64,000 bases of DNA from Rhizaria sp. SCN 62-66. Taxonomy: Eukaryota > Rhizaria, unplaced. Positions 12,850-23,294 of this stretch are shown here, piece after piece; positions within the stretch are counted from its first letter, which is position 1, and each line of letters begins with the position of its first letter. The notes beneath the pieces are model-generated. The model was not told the DNA's origin. It saw only the letters and a list, made by a program, of their open reading frames with translations, and did no database searches. The position numbers and the translations under genes are program-made. The stretch lies in the NCBI GenBank assembly GCA_001724265.1, contig MEDY01000257.1, positions 19,624 to 83,623 on the forward strand, in the 5' to 3' direction.

Positions 12850-15470
12850 TTAGTACGCGGCCTCATCATCAATAGATGCTACGAAATCCGCGTCGGCGTT
12901 TGCATCAGCGTCCTGCTCGGGTACATTCTCTGCAATGTCTCTGGAACTGTCACTCTTGCTCTTGCTCGCAAGACGACCGATCTCAGTCTTAGGACTATTC
13001 GCAGCAGATGCGGCAATCTCGTCGTCAACCTCGTCGTCATCATCACCCGTCTTGGTGTGAATCTTGGTGTCAGCGTCGAAATCCTTTCTAAGCGCTCGAC
13101 TCTTGGCCTCCACAGCGCCATCCTCATCAGCACCAGCGTCGGCGTCGGCGTCAGCAGCGGAAGCAACAGCGCCAGTGTCAGCAGCGGCACTGTCACGACG
13201 CACCTTGCTCTCGCCCGCGGCGCCACGCGGCTTCGACTGACCGCGGCCCCTGCCGCGGCGGGCCTTGTTCTGCTGTTGCTGCTGCGACTCCGGGTTCACG
13301 ATCGCCTCGACGAACTGCTCATATTCAACGTCGCCGTTCTGGAGCACCTTGCGGCACGCCTTCTCTTGCTCGTGCGCAGCCAGCTGGCTCTCGAGCGCTT
13401 GGAGCTTCTGCGCAATGCTCTCCATGCGCAGCTTGCTGGACAGACGCACGAGCTCCAACACGTGGTCGACGGGGTATTGTGCCTGAGAACCACTCGGACC
13501 AGCGCTACCACTCGCCGCAGGCTTCGAGTTGGCGTTGGCGTTTGCACTGGCTGGGGCACTGGCGTTGCCGTTGGGCAGACGCAGTGGCGGCTTCCCAGTG
13601 GTCTTCCACTGCGAGGTAGTGATAGGGAGTTTGCTGCCCTTGTTTTGTTTGGCCACGCGCGCCGCCTCCGCGTCCTTACTCCGCGCGGCCTCCTCCATCG
13701 CGCCCGCCTCGGCCAGCAGCCGCGCCGCCTCTGCGTTGGCCTTCTCGCGCGCGTCGTACAACGGCCGCGCGTTCTCGCGGGCGCGCACGCGGCGCGGGGA
13801 CTCCTGCCTGGGCCCGCTGTTCTGCTGCTGCTGGTGCTGCAGCTTGAGGTAGTCCACGGGGGGCTTCTTGCGCTCCGTCTGGTCGCGGATCGCCTTCTCG
13901 TGCGCCGCGCGGTTGCGCTTGATCAGTTCGACCTCGGCCTTGGTCATGTGCTTCGCGCCCTCGGTTACGAGCTTGCCAGCGAGCGACACGTCGCGCTGCA
14001 TCGCGCGCCGCTGCTGCGCGCCCTCGTTCTGCTTCGCCGCAATCTCTTCGCGCTTGCGCGCCTCGCGCAGCCGCGCCTGCTCAGCCTGCTGCGCCTTGGT
14101 AAGGTCGGGCGCAGGCACGGGCACCTGGAGGCTGTACTCGCGCGCGCGCAAAGACGGCTCGCGCTTGCGTTCGTTCGCAGTCTCAAGCTCCACAGCCTTG
14201 ATGCGCTGCTCCGTGCGCACCGCGATGAGCGAGTTGGACTGCGGCACCTGGGAGGGACGCCACTTGGTGGACGCGGGGACGCGGGGACGCTGCGGCTGCT
14301 GGGGCTGGCTGTTGCCTTCGCCGTGCATGTCCTGGTGAGAGGTTTCGGTGATAAACGTGTTCCTGCCGCTGCCATCATCGCCCTCGCCGTTGTCCCCGTT
14401 GATGTTGTGGTCATCGCCGTCGACGGTTCTCGTGCCCACAAAGCCAGAGTTGTTGCTGTTGGGTCCGTTGTGGGTGCCGGCGACGGGGATCGGGTTGTTG
14501 TCCGCGTCAAAGCGCGTCCGCACGATGCCGTAAATCTCCATCTCCCTGGCCTCGATGCGCTTGCGCTGCAGCTCGAGCTCGCGGCGGCGCAGCGCGTCGA
14601 GCGCGTTGCGCTCGTGTTCCGCCACGGCCACGGGGTCGAACTTGTTGCGGAGCTGCTCCTCGCGCCGCGCCTCAAGCTCGCGCCGCTTCTGCTCCTCCTC
14701 CTGCTCCTCTTGCGCGCGCCGCCGCTGCTCCATCTGCATGTAGCGCGGGATTTCGGCGTTCTTCTCCGACACCCACTGCGCGGCGGCAGCGCGGAGGTGC
14801 GCCTCGCGGTCGCGCTGCTCCTGAACCGCGGCCAGCCGCTGGTGCGAGGCGCGGATCTTCTCCTCCTGGGCATCGCGCAGCCGTTGCTCCTGCATCGCGC
14901 GCGAGTCTTCGCTCGAGCGCCGCATGTCATCCTCCAGCGCCCGCAGCCGCGCGGCCTCGGCGGCCTCGGTCTCGCGGCGGTGCGTCTCGGCGTCGAGGCG
15001 CACCTGCGCCATGCGCCGCGCCAGGTCGCGCGCCGTCGCCACTGCCTCCTCGTCAACGGCCGCGCCCACAGACAGCGTCGCGCCCGCGGGGGACAGCGCC
15101 GCGCCGGGCGCCGCGTGGCCGCGGTTGCGCGACGGGGACCGCGATGGGCGGCCGCTGGGGCCGTGGTCGTCACCGTCGCCACCCTCTGCGGCGCCGTCCT
15201 TGCTGAGCGTGGATATGGCGCGCGTCACTGTGTCGAACTTCTTGGCGCGCGCACGCACGGCGGCGGCCTCTTCGGCTTTGCGCGGCGAGTCGTCCGTGTG
15301 CGCCACCAGCGCGTTGAGCCGCGCGATGTCCGCCGACGTGCGGTACCGCCGCGGGGAGATGCGCGGCGACTGAGTCTTGCCATTCGCGCTCGTGTTGACC
15401 TCAGCGTCAGCGGGAGCAGGGACGCTATCCGCGGCCGCGGTCTTACTGTCGTCGCCGTTGTTGTTGTTGT

Positions 15471-15501
<31 letters not shown>

Positions 15502-16335
15502 CGCGTCTGCGAAGAGCGAGGCCGGCAGCGCGGTGGGCGCGCGGATGCGGCCGCGGTGGTGCGGCGCGGGCGACTTGTTCGCAGCGGCACCAGCGGGCGC
15601 GGGGGAGAGCGGCGGGGCGGGCACGTGCACAGAGCCGCTGACGCCCACCTTGACGGCACCGTTCGGGCCCACGTTGGCGGACAAAGACACAGAGGATGAG
15701 GCGGAGGCGGAGGCGGAGGCAGGCTCGGGGGCGGAGACGGCATTGTCGCCAGTGTTCGCGTTGTTGACACTGTTGCGGCTGCTCGTGTCCTGGCCCTTGT
15801 TGGTGCTCTTTTTGCCCTTCTTGCGCGTCTCTGTGACCTCAGCGTTGGCGTCTGTAGCAGTATTGTTATTGGCAATGTTGGTGCTATTGGAGTTCTGAGT
15901 GTCGTTGTTGTTATTATTGTTATCATCAGCGGTAGAGGCGGGAGCGTCCGCAGCAGCGTTCTTGCCCTTCTTAGTGGTCTTGCGCTTGCCCTTGGCCCGC
16001 GTCGGCGACGCGTCAGCCCCGTTGTCAGCGTTAGCATCGCCATCGTTGTCGGCAGCAACAAAGACTGCGGCATCGGCAGCGACACCCGCGTCAGCATTAG
16101 CGTCTGTGGACGGAGCCACAGGCTCCTTTGATACCTTCCTCTTGTTTTTGCGACTCGCCTTCTTGTTTGAAGAGTGCGCTTCTGCGTTCCCGGCGTCAGC
16201 GTCAGCGGATGAGCCGTCTGCAGCCGAAGCAGAGTCGTGCATGTGGTCAGAGCCGGGGCCGCCGTAGTGGCCGTCATCGAACGAATTACCAGCAGCGGCC
16301 GCGGAGGCAGCCTTGGTGGAAGACTTCTTGGTCAT
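12850..16335 (-). CDS. Large coiled-coil protein with low-complexity ends, unknown function
   Basis: Single ORF without introns, 1161 residues from the ATG at 16335, ending TAA. Another in-frame ATG at 16446 would add 37 residues of no evident structure; the composition changes to Lys/Ser/Ala at 16335, hence my choice. Layout: Asn/Asp/Ala/Lys-rich N-terminal third with an Asn/Ser run (15459-15497) and SPSRSPSR-like basic patches; a long Arg/Glu/Gln/Ala coiled coil (about 15050-14540) with strong heptads; a second charged helical block (about 14220-13650); then a Gln tract and an RGRGRGQ box before an acidic Asp/Ala tail. The ordered segment FDPVAVAEHERNALDALRRR and the piece STKWRPSQVPQSNSLIAV look conserved-like. 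The organisation resembles cytoskeletal, centrosomal or axonemal coiled-coil proteins, but I cannot name a family. Confidence 0.7.
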
Positions 16336-17204
16336 AACCGCGGAGATGGTGCGCAGAGCAATAAGCTTGGCTGAGCGTGGCGCGGAAGATGTTCTGTGAT
16401 ACGGTGGGAGGTGCTCTGTGGTCGAGGACACGGGAGACAAATGCATGTAGCGAAGGCCAATGTGAGTCAATAGCCGGAATAATCAATAATCTACCAGATA
16501 AGTTTGCGGCTCGTATGAACATTTGTCTACCACTGCGTTACAAGGATAACAACTGGTCTATAGTATCCGTTTCTGAGAGAGCATCTGCAAATCCAGGCAC
16601 AAGTCAAAAGCACTCGCGTGTAGACGAATACAGCATGCATGATGGTGCAGCAATAATAAGCTAGTATAGCCACATGCTCAAAACAATCGATAACTTCGTG
16701 GCTCACCTATAATATGTTCTCCGGTAGCACAGTAAGCTGACAACATCCAACCTCGCATGCCTCATCGAAAACCACCACGAGTGCGGTGGAAAAAAATCGT
16801 GACGATCGGAAGGTGTCAAATTATATCGAGATATACCCCGAAACATCCGTACAAGGCTCTGTGGCTGTAGCTGGTGCTATGACATTATGAGCTTATTCTT
16901 CATAATCTTTTACAATCCATCCTTCACTTATGTACCGCGTTCGTGGTCTTGCTGAGATCAAGGCGCTCTCGCAACGACGATGACACGTCTCTCCTCCTCT
17001 GCGATCACCACCAAGATCGACGACGCGTTTGCACTACCTACCCAGTGTGCCATTTATGCACAACGGGTGTTGTCTTATTCGGTCAGCTGTATTAATCTGT
17101 CTTGAACCTATATGTAACTCCTGTCCAAGCCATATCCTTTTCTTACCCCAACAAACCTTCTCCTCTGTTCCTATCATCTTACATCGCCACGCCCAGTCGT
17201 CATT
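16336..17204. promoter_or_regulatory. Divergent intergenic region (coiled-coil gene / LZIC)
   Basis: Contains both promoters. Sequence is AT-rich in the middle; the last 100 bases before LZIC are pyrimidine-rich. No TATA box or tRNA-like box could be assigned with confidence. Confidence 0.4.
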
Positions 17205-17798
17205 ATGTCCTCTGCTGCCGCCAAGGATCTCGGCAAGGGTTCTCACGAGACCGCGCTGCTGAAGGCCAACGTCACGGACCAGCTGAACCGTCTGCTGACG
17301 CAGCTGGAGGACCTGGAGGAGCTCAAGGAGGAGCTCGCCGAGGAGGAGTACACCGAGGAGCGCGAGGAGACCATGGCGCAGCTCCGCGACTTCCAGGCCT
17401 TCCTGGACCAGATGCTCGCGGGCAACATGACTCTTGTCGACGAGCTCGGTGCCGCACAGCAGGCCATCCAGGCCGCGATCGCGCAGGCCGTCAAGTCCTC
17501 CGACGCGGCCGGTCACTTCGCCAACAAGTCGGCCTCGCAGCTGCGCTCGCGGCTCGCGATCCTGCAGCGCGACCTCTCGCTCAAGGCCATCTCGCAGGAC
17601 GTGTACAACCGGCAGGCGGCCGAGGCGGTGCTGCAGCTGCGCCAGATGGGCGAGAAGCTCTCGCTGGCCGAGGAGGAGGTTCTGGCGCGCATCGGCGCGC
17701 TGCGCCACCTCGAGGCCGCTGGCGAGACCGAGGCCGGCGCGGGCGCCATTATGTCCAGCGCCAGCGCGGGCATCAAGTCCGCCGAGCGCAAGGCGTAA
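17205..17798 (+). CDS. LZIC: LZIC-like protein (leucine zipper and ICAT-domain protein)
   Basis: Intronless, 197 residues, close to the usual 190 of animal LZIC. The first 60 residues form the leucine-zipper coiled coil (LNRLLTQLEDLEELKEEL, followed by acidic EEEYTEEREET). The diagnostic core is GNMTLVDELGAAQQAIQAAI, near-identical in pattern to animal LZIC, then AAGHFANKSASQLRSRLAILQRDL. The C-terminal ICAT-like segment (MGEKLSLAEEEVLARIGALRHLE) begins as expected, but the last 25 residues are Ala/Ser/Gly-rich and do not follow the animal ending. In animals the ICAT region is related to the beta-catenin inhibitor ICAT, although LZIC itself is poorly understood. Stop TAA; AATAAA at 17931. Convergent with the DNAI4 gene. 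Confidence 0.88.
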   Translation: MSSAAAKDLGKGSHETALLKANVTDQLNRLLTQLEDLEELKEELAEEEYTEEREETMAQLRDFQAFLDQMLAGNMTLVDELGAAQQAIQAAIAQAVKSSDAAGHFANKSASQLRSRLAILQRDLSLKAISQDVYNRQAAEAVLQLRQMGEKLSLAEEEVLARIGALRHLEAAGETEAGAGAIMSSASAGIKSAERKA

Positions 17799-17930
17799 GG
17801 CGCGCGCATGCACATGTACGAGCCGTGCCTCTAGATCGTAGCTGTTGCTGTAGACGTATTAAGAAGTAAACCATGTCCTATGCGTGGTTGTGTTATGTAG
17901 TCATATTATCAATCAATCAACTTATCAATC

Positions 17931-17936
17931 AATAAA
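17931..17936 (+). terminator. Polyadenylation signal for LZIC
   Basis: AATAAA, 133 bases after the LZIC stop, in an AT-rich stretch just before the convergent DNAI4 gene. Confidence 0.45.
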
Positions 17937-18133
17937 CAAAACAATTCAATCTCAACGTGCGGTGTTGATTAACTGTAATATTTTGTATTGATGTACAGCT
18001 TACAAAGAAATAAAAACGATAAACTCAACAAGATGCACGGCCCTGAAACTCACCGTGTAACCAAACAGAAGAACAAGCGCTGCACTCATTCACACACGCA
18101 CTTGCATCAACGTACATCAAACCGTTTTCCGCC

Positions 18134-21100
18134 TCAATTGCCGCCGTCGAGGTTGAGGTTGAGGTGGTCCGAGTGCACGGAGATGGCGTTGGACAGGCGC
18201 GCGGCCTGCTCCTGGCGCGTCATGGCGCCGGCGCCGAGCGCGACGCCGACGACGTGCATGAGCTGCACCGAGCCGTCGGAACAGCCCACGGCCAGCACGG
18301 CCGCCTCGGGGTTGAACGACAAGCAGACGGGGATGCGCGCGCCGGCGCCGGCGCCCGCGGCGGCCAGTCCGCCCGTGAGCGAAGTGACGCTGCCCCCGGC
18401 GGCCGCGGCGGCGGCGGGCGCGGCAGGGGCGATCTTGGCCGAGACCACGGGGTCGTTGGACGAGGTGGAGATGTCCCAGAGGTCGATGCGGCCCGAGCGC
18501 GAGGCCGTGGCGAAGACGCAGGCGTTGGTGGGCGACCACTCGACGTCGAGCACGGCCTCGTGGCCCGACTGGAAGGGCGGCAGCAGCGGCCGCTGTGACT
18601 TGTGGTGCCACAGCAGCGACGTCCAGTCCGATGAGCAGGTCAGGAAGACCGAGCTCAGGAAAGGAGAGCAGCGCACGCGCGAGACGGGTCCCGTGTGCGC
18701 CGAGTAGGAATCAAGCGTCTGCTCGTTGTAGCTCACGGAGCACTTGTAAACCGTGCCCTCTTCGGTCGACACGTAGTACTGGCTGGGGTCGCCGTGCGGC
18801 ACGTCCAGGAACAGCGGGCTCACGCCCGAGCTGCCCACCGTGCGCCCGCCCGCCGCCGCCGCAGCCGCGGCCGCAGCCGCAGCCGCCGCAACGGCGGGGT
18901 TGCCAGTGGCGGCAGTGGTGCTGGGCGCGGCGGCCGTCTTAGCAGAGAGCTTGCGGAACTCGATGAGCGTCTGCGGGATGGAGCCGACGCGCATGGCCCA
19001 GTGGCGCGCGGTGCCGTCAGCCGCCACGGTCATGAGCTGCAGCTCCTGCTTTGCGTCCGTCGGCTGCGGCAGCACCCACTTGGTGGTCCACACGGCGCCC
19101 GAGTGCTTGTCCGGGTGCGTCGACTCGAGCACGGGCTCCGAGGACGCGCTGCAGACGTCGTAGACGAGCACGGCGCCGTTGCGCAGCCCCACGGCGAGCA
19201 GGTTGCCGGGCTCGGCCGCAAACTCGAGCGACGTCACGCTGTGGTTGGTCTTGAGCACGCGCACGGGGTGCGTGGGGTTGATGGGCGACCACAGGCACAC
19301 GCAGCCGGCCGATGTGATCGCTGTCGAGGGCTGCGAGTCACCGTAGCCGACGGCGAGGAGGTTCGTGTTGGCTGCGGACCAAGTCAGCGCCGTGACCTGC
19401 AGCGCATCGGTGACGCGGGGCACGTGCAGCGTCATCAGCACTGACAGCATCTTGTGCTGCTGCTGCTGCTGTTGCTGCTGTTGCTGCTGCTGATGATGTT
19501 GCTGCTGCGGGATAGAGCCAGGCAGACCGGTGGACTCGCCGTCCTTCTTCGCGTTGTTGTTGTTGCTGGAGAGCGCGGACTCAATCACGTCAATTGGCTT
19601 GGCCTTAAAGAGCGCCTGCTGCGTGTGCAGGATGTTTTGCACCACTGCGTTCTCGGCCGCGCGCAGCGCCGTCGCGAACGCCGGCAGCGCCGAGATGCGC
19701 GCGTAGGGCGTCGGGATAGACAGCACGAAGTCGCGCAGCGATGCGCTGTTGACGCCGAACGACGAGTCGTCGTCCACAGCCCGCGCGCGCTGTGCGTCAC
19801 CACCGCGGACGTTGCTGAAGGTCGAGGTAAGCGAGCCGCCCTTGTGGTGCGTTGACGAGTGCTTGTTGAGTCCCGAGCCCGCGCCGGCGGCCAGCCCGGC
19901 CTCGCTGGCACCGTTGGCCGTGCCCGCACGGTAGAGACTGCCGGCCGAGTCGCCGCCGCGCGCCAGGTGGCTCTCGGACCCGCCAGTGAGCAGCGAGCCG
20001 CCCGATGGCGCCAGGGAGGCGGAGCTCACGCCGGCGCCGAGGCCGGCACCGCTGCTGCTGCTGCTGCTGGAGGCGCCGCTGCCGGCGAGACCGCTGCCGG
20101 CAAGGTCGAGCGATGACACGGCGGCGGCCAGCGCGCTGTCAGAGCCCATGGCGCCAAGCACGGCCGAGGATGCGCCCGAGGCCGTGGCGGCCGCGCCGCG
20201 CGCGTTGCTGGCGTGCGGGTTGCGCCCCGCCGCGATTGCCTGCAGCGTCGAGTAGGCCTCGTTGTCCGCCGCAGCCATCGAGTCGTGGATGTCCCACGTG
20301 GTGGCCTGCGAGCCGATGGAGTATGACGCCACGGGCGCCGTCTGCGTCTCGCGCACGCGCAGCGTCGGGTTGCGCGTCTGGGCGAACCGGTCGCTAAACT
20401 TGTCCTTCTCCTTGCGCCGCTCCAGCGTCTGGTGGTAGCGCTCGTTCCGCTTCTTCACGGCCTCGTGCGTCGCCGCGTCGTCCGCCCACACAGCGCGGCC
20501 GGGGATGTGCAGCAGCGTCATCGTCGACGTCTCGGTGAGGTGCACCGAGATGATGTCCTTGAGCTCGCGCTCAGTCCACTGCTTCTTCGGCTTCGGCGCG
20601 GCGGCCGCGTCAGGCGCGCGCGCAGGAGGGGCACCGCTAGCAGCGCCGGGAGCGCCGAGACCGCCGCTGCCGAGCCCGCTGCCGGCGCCATTGCCGCCAC
20701 TGCTGTTGGCGTTGTACGAAGAAGATGTGGACGAGTCGCCGTAGAAAGAACCGCCAATAGCGCTGTTTCCGGTAGAGAGCTCGCCGTGTGCGCCGTCACC
20801 AACGCTGCCAAAGGACGACGTAGTATCGCCGGGGCTGCGGCCGGCAGCGGGGTTGACCATGACGTACGCCAGGGGTTCCGGGGTGAGATCAACGTACTCG
20901 CCCTGTGCGTTTTGCACCATCACGCGGGCGGCGAGATCCTTCTTGCGGGCCATGCGCGTGCGACTGCCTGCGTTTGTGGCCGTGTGCGACTGAATGCGGC
21001 CCGTACGGCGAGTAACACCCTTACCCAGGAGCGAGTCGCCACCGGGGCCAGTGGTAGTGATGCCGCGAACGGTCGTGCCGCGCGTCTTGGACGGAGCACG

Positions 21101-21199
21101 GGACTTGAGCAGCGTGGAGCTGGGAGCGAGGCTCGACGGGCCCGAAGTAGGGCCCACGACGCCAGGATGGCGCCGGCCCGGGCTAAGCGGTTCAGCCAT
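18134..21199 (-). CDS. DNAI4: Axonemal dynein intermediate chain DNAI4 (WDR78 / IC138)
   Basis: Intronless, 1021 residues, ending TGA. Intermediate chain of the two-headed inner dynein arm (I1/f), where its phosphorylation controls flagellar bending. The N-terminal half is disordered but contains the DNAI4 signature: a helix-rich block (TERELKDIISVHLTETST then LLHIPGRAVW, then KKRNERYHQTLERRKEKDKFSDRF) and the conserved sentence VASYSIGSQATTWDIHDS. After alanine/glycine/serine-rich linkers and a polyglutamine tract (19456-19505), residues about 585-1000 hold WD repeats, with recognisable blades such as ALTWSAANTNLLAVGYGD, VCLWSPINP, CSSDWTSLLWHH and VLDVEWSPTNACVFATAS. Order of domains and the N-terminal signature distinguish it from DNAI1/DNAI2. 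The protein is longer than the human one (848) because of low-complexity insertions. Its start faces the MLKL-like gene. Confidence 0.9.
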   Translation of the reverse strand: MAEPLSPGRRHPGVVGPTSGPSSLAPSSTLLKSRAPSKTRGTTVRGITTTGPGGDSLLGKGVTRRTGRIQSHTATNAGSRTRMARKKDLAARVMVQNAQGEYVDLTPEPLAYVMVNPAAGRSPGDTTSSFGSVGDGAHGELSTGNSAIGGSFYGDSSTSSSYNANSSGGNGAGSGLGSGGLGAPGAASGAPPARAPDAAAAPKPKKQWTERELKDIISVHLTETSTMTLLHIPGRAVWADDAATHEAVKKRNERYHQTLERRKEKDKFSDRFAQTRNPTLRVRETQTAPVASYSIGSQATTWDIHDSMAAADNEAYSTLQAIAAGRNPHASNARGAAATASGASSAVLGAMGSDSALAAAVSSLDLAGSGLAGSGASSSSSSSGAGLGAGVSSASLAPSGGSLLTGGSESHLARGGDSAGSLYRAGTANGASEAGLAAGAGSGLNKHSSTHHKGGSLTSTFSNVRGGDAQRARAVDDDSSFGVNSASLRDFVLSIPTPYARISALPAFATALRAAENAVVQNILHTQQALFKAKPIDVIESALSSNNNNAKKDGESTGLPGSIPQQQHHQQQQQQQQQQQQHKMLSVLMTLHVPRVTDALQVTALTWSAANTNLLAVGYGDSQPSTAITSAGCVCLWSPINPTHPVRVLKTNHSVTSLEFAAEPGNLLAVGLRNGAVLVYDVCSASSEPVLESTHPDKHSGAVWTTKWVLPQPTDAKQELQLMTVAADGTARHWAMRVGSIPQTLIEFRKLSAKTAAAPSTTAATGNPAVAAAAAAAAAAAAAGGRTVGSSGVSPLFLDVPHGDPSQYYVSTEEGTVYKCSVSYNEQTLDSYSAHTGPVSRVRCSPFLSSVFLTCSSDWTSLLWHHKSQRPLLPPFQSGHEAVLDVEWSPTNACVFATASRSGRIDLWDISTSSNDPVVSAKIAPAAPAAAAAAGGSVTSLTGGLAAAGAGAGARIPVCLSFNPEAAVLAVGCSDGSVQLMHVVGVALGAGAMTRQEQAARLSNAISVHSDHLNLNLDGGN
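19456..19505 (-). repeat. Polyglutamine (CAG/CAA) tract inside DNAI4
   Basis: A nearly uninterrupted CTG/TTG repeat on the plus strand, read as about 14-16 Gln with two His on the coding strand, just before the WD domain. CAA interruptions are mixed with CAG. Likely length-variable between isolates. Confidence 0.8.
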
Positions 21200-21601
21200 C
21201 GCAAGAAGCGGGCAGCAAGAGGGCTTGGAGTCGGGAGCTTGGCGTCGCAGAATCTGGAGGAAGAGAGCGAAGAAAGAAAGCGACTGGGTTGTAGGGGCAG
21301 CGAAAATAGGGAGTGCTTGTGAGATCTAGTGATGTTTCTGGAGCAAATGAACAAAGTATTACAATTTAAGCAATGGTTCAAATAAGAGGCGTCTGACAAA
21401 GTACAAATAGGTGTGCTCAGGTGCGACTAATCCTAAAAACAAAATCTGGCCGTTTTTCTCCTCGACCAAACCCACCAGTCCTGGTCGACCTGAAGCAGCT
21501 CTCTGATTCTAACCAAGACTCGATCCCTGCTTCATTTATATTGGCTGATCTACGTATTCTGCGCCCAGTGAACCGGTTCGTGGAGTTTTATTTGTTGAAA
21601 A
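21200..21601. promoter_or_regulatory. Divergent promoter region (DNAI4 / MLKL-like gene)
   Basis: Shortest divergent spacer in the window, 402 bp between start codons. It must drive both genes. No specific cilium-gene motif (such as an X-box) could be assigned by eye. Confidence 0.45.
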
Positions 21602-23241
21602 ATGAGTGAGATCCTTAGTGGACTTATCGCCAGCGCCAAAAATGTTGTTTTCAGGGTTGATACTGACAAGGTCGTAACGAAGGAAGCAGCGTCACTGATG
21701 AACGACGTACAAATCATCCTGGGTACGTGTGAATCGTCTTGCGAATGTCATTTCAGCAGTGCAACCACATAGACAACAATTAATTGGCACTTAATAATAA
21801 CGTTATTATTGTATTTCATTGTGTATTCCGATCGTAGGAGTCCTCAGCGCGATGAGTCCGCCTCACGCCCAAAGCAACATGACGACACTTGAACAACTTC
21901 GGGAGGTGCTCCGCGCAAGTCAAAAATTTGTGAATAAGGCTGAAAGTCGTGGCGCAGTGGCTCGTTTTGTGTTTGCGGGTAGCATCACGAAAGATCTCGA
22001 GTCCCTTCGTCAGTCTCTTGACAAGATCAAGCATTAGCTCGTCATCTCAAGAACTGCACTCGCTGAAATGGATCGCGACATTGACGAAGCGCACTCCAAC
22101 AACAGCAACAGCAGCCAAGCAGCCAGTGCAACGCACACCTCTCCGCAACTGATGCCGCCAATGCTGATGTTTAGTGACTTCCACATTGCTGGACTTATCG
22201 CATGCGAGGACTGTGCAAGTGTGTACAGAGCACTGTACGTGCCAACTGCCGCCAGCACTATCGGGTCCCTTGAGTCTCTGACTGCAAGAGCAGTGGTATT
22301 GAAGGTGCTCAATGGCACTGATGTCGCGCTGTTACACGACAACACTGTCAAGCAAGAGCTTCAAAGGCGCTACTCGCTGCGGCTACCGTCCGTCGCACGC
22401 TGCCACGGGCTCACTATCGTGCCTGACGGCAGACTTGCAATTGTTATGGATGTTGCGGGCGGATCACTTGCTGACATGTTGGCTCGTGAAGCGTATTACC
22501 TCGACATGCCAATGCAGGGCCGCGTGTGGCTGGCGCAGCAGGTGAGTCACGCCGTGTATAGCCTCGCGCAGCGAGACATCGTGCACTCCGACATCAAACC
22601 GTCCAGCTTCTACTGGGTTGTCGCAGGACGTGAGGACTCTGGCACCACCGCTGTTGTGAAGATCTCCGACGTGGGCGACTTGAGTCTGCAGACAACAGTG
22701 TGCAGCATGTCACAACACGCAACAAACTCACGTGAAGGTACGTCTTTGCACAAACTCGGCATATATTGCTCTGATAACGCATCTGCTTGTGTATCATTCT
22801 CATGTTTTAATTGACACGTACTTATTCTTTGCTTCTATAGCGACAGTCACGGACGCACCCGTCTGGCTGGCACCTGAGCTCTTGACGGGAAAGTCTCTTC
22901 CCACCCTCGCAACGGATGTGTACGCGCTGGGCATGCTGCTCTACGAGATCATCTTCAGCATCAGGCCCTTTAAGGGCATGTCGAGCGCGCAGGTCCGCGA
23001 GATTGTCCTTGCTGGCGGGCGCTCCTCATTGAACCTCGACGACTATGACGGCGACGCGTATCCTGCGTTGCGGTCCAAGCCGACGCCGGCGATGCTCCAG
23101 CTCATCGCGGACTGCTGGGCCGCGGATCCAGCGCAGCGCCCGACGGCCAGCAGCGTCGTGAACCGACTCATGGGCATGAAAAGCGAGGAGCGTTATGCAC
23201 GACAGTTTATGCTTGAGATGCAAGGTGTGCAGACTCGCTAG
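21602..23241 (+). CDS. MLKL-like four-helix-bundle plus pseudokinase, with an in-frame TAG
   Basis: Three exons: 21602-21722, 21838-22737, 22841-23241 (TAG); 473 codons. Residues 1-115 match the MLKL/HeLo-type N-terminal helical bundle pattern: LASLMNDVQ-like helix, then LEQLREVLRASQKFVNK, the basic ARFVFAGSITKDLESL and a last helix. That last helix is cut by TAG at 22035-22037 (codon 107), yet the same frame continues at once with LVISRTALAEMDRDIDEAH, which completes the helix. A TKL-like kinase fold follows: beta-3 Lys in ARAVVLKVL, HSDIKPSS in place of HRDxKxxN, DVG in place of DFG, and WLAPELL for the APE box. The glycine-rich loop is missing (AGLIACEDCASV) and the metal-binding Asn is Ser, so catalysis is doubtful. 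Possible readings: broken gene, TAG read-through, or two proteins (the second from the ATG at 22068). No GT-AG intron removes the TAG in frame. In animals and fungi such bundles disrupt membranes during cell death; that role here is inference. Confidence 0.7.
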
Positions 23242-23288
23242 CGCATTCGACGCGCGGCGAGTGAAAACTAAGATGAGATCAAATAACG

Positions 23289-23294
23289 AATAAA
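23289..23294 (+). terminator. Polyadenylation signal for the MLKL-like gene
   Basis: AATAAA 48 bases after the terminal TAG; a second AATAAA lies near 23340. Confidence 0.4.

Noticed and set aside
13057-15699. 880-codon open frame on the plus strand, antisense to the coiled-coil gene
   Set aside because: Arg/Leu/Val-heavy composition with no domain; GC-rich coding sequence leaves long antisense frames. The minus frame has clear heptads.
21979-22037. Possible 59-bp intron that would remove the internal TAG in the MLKL-like gene
   Set aside because: A GTAGCA donor and TAG acceptor exist, but joining them shifts the frame into an early TGA, and the donor lacks the GTNCG form used elsewhere.
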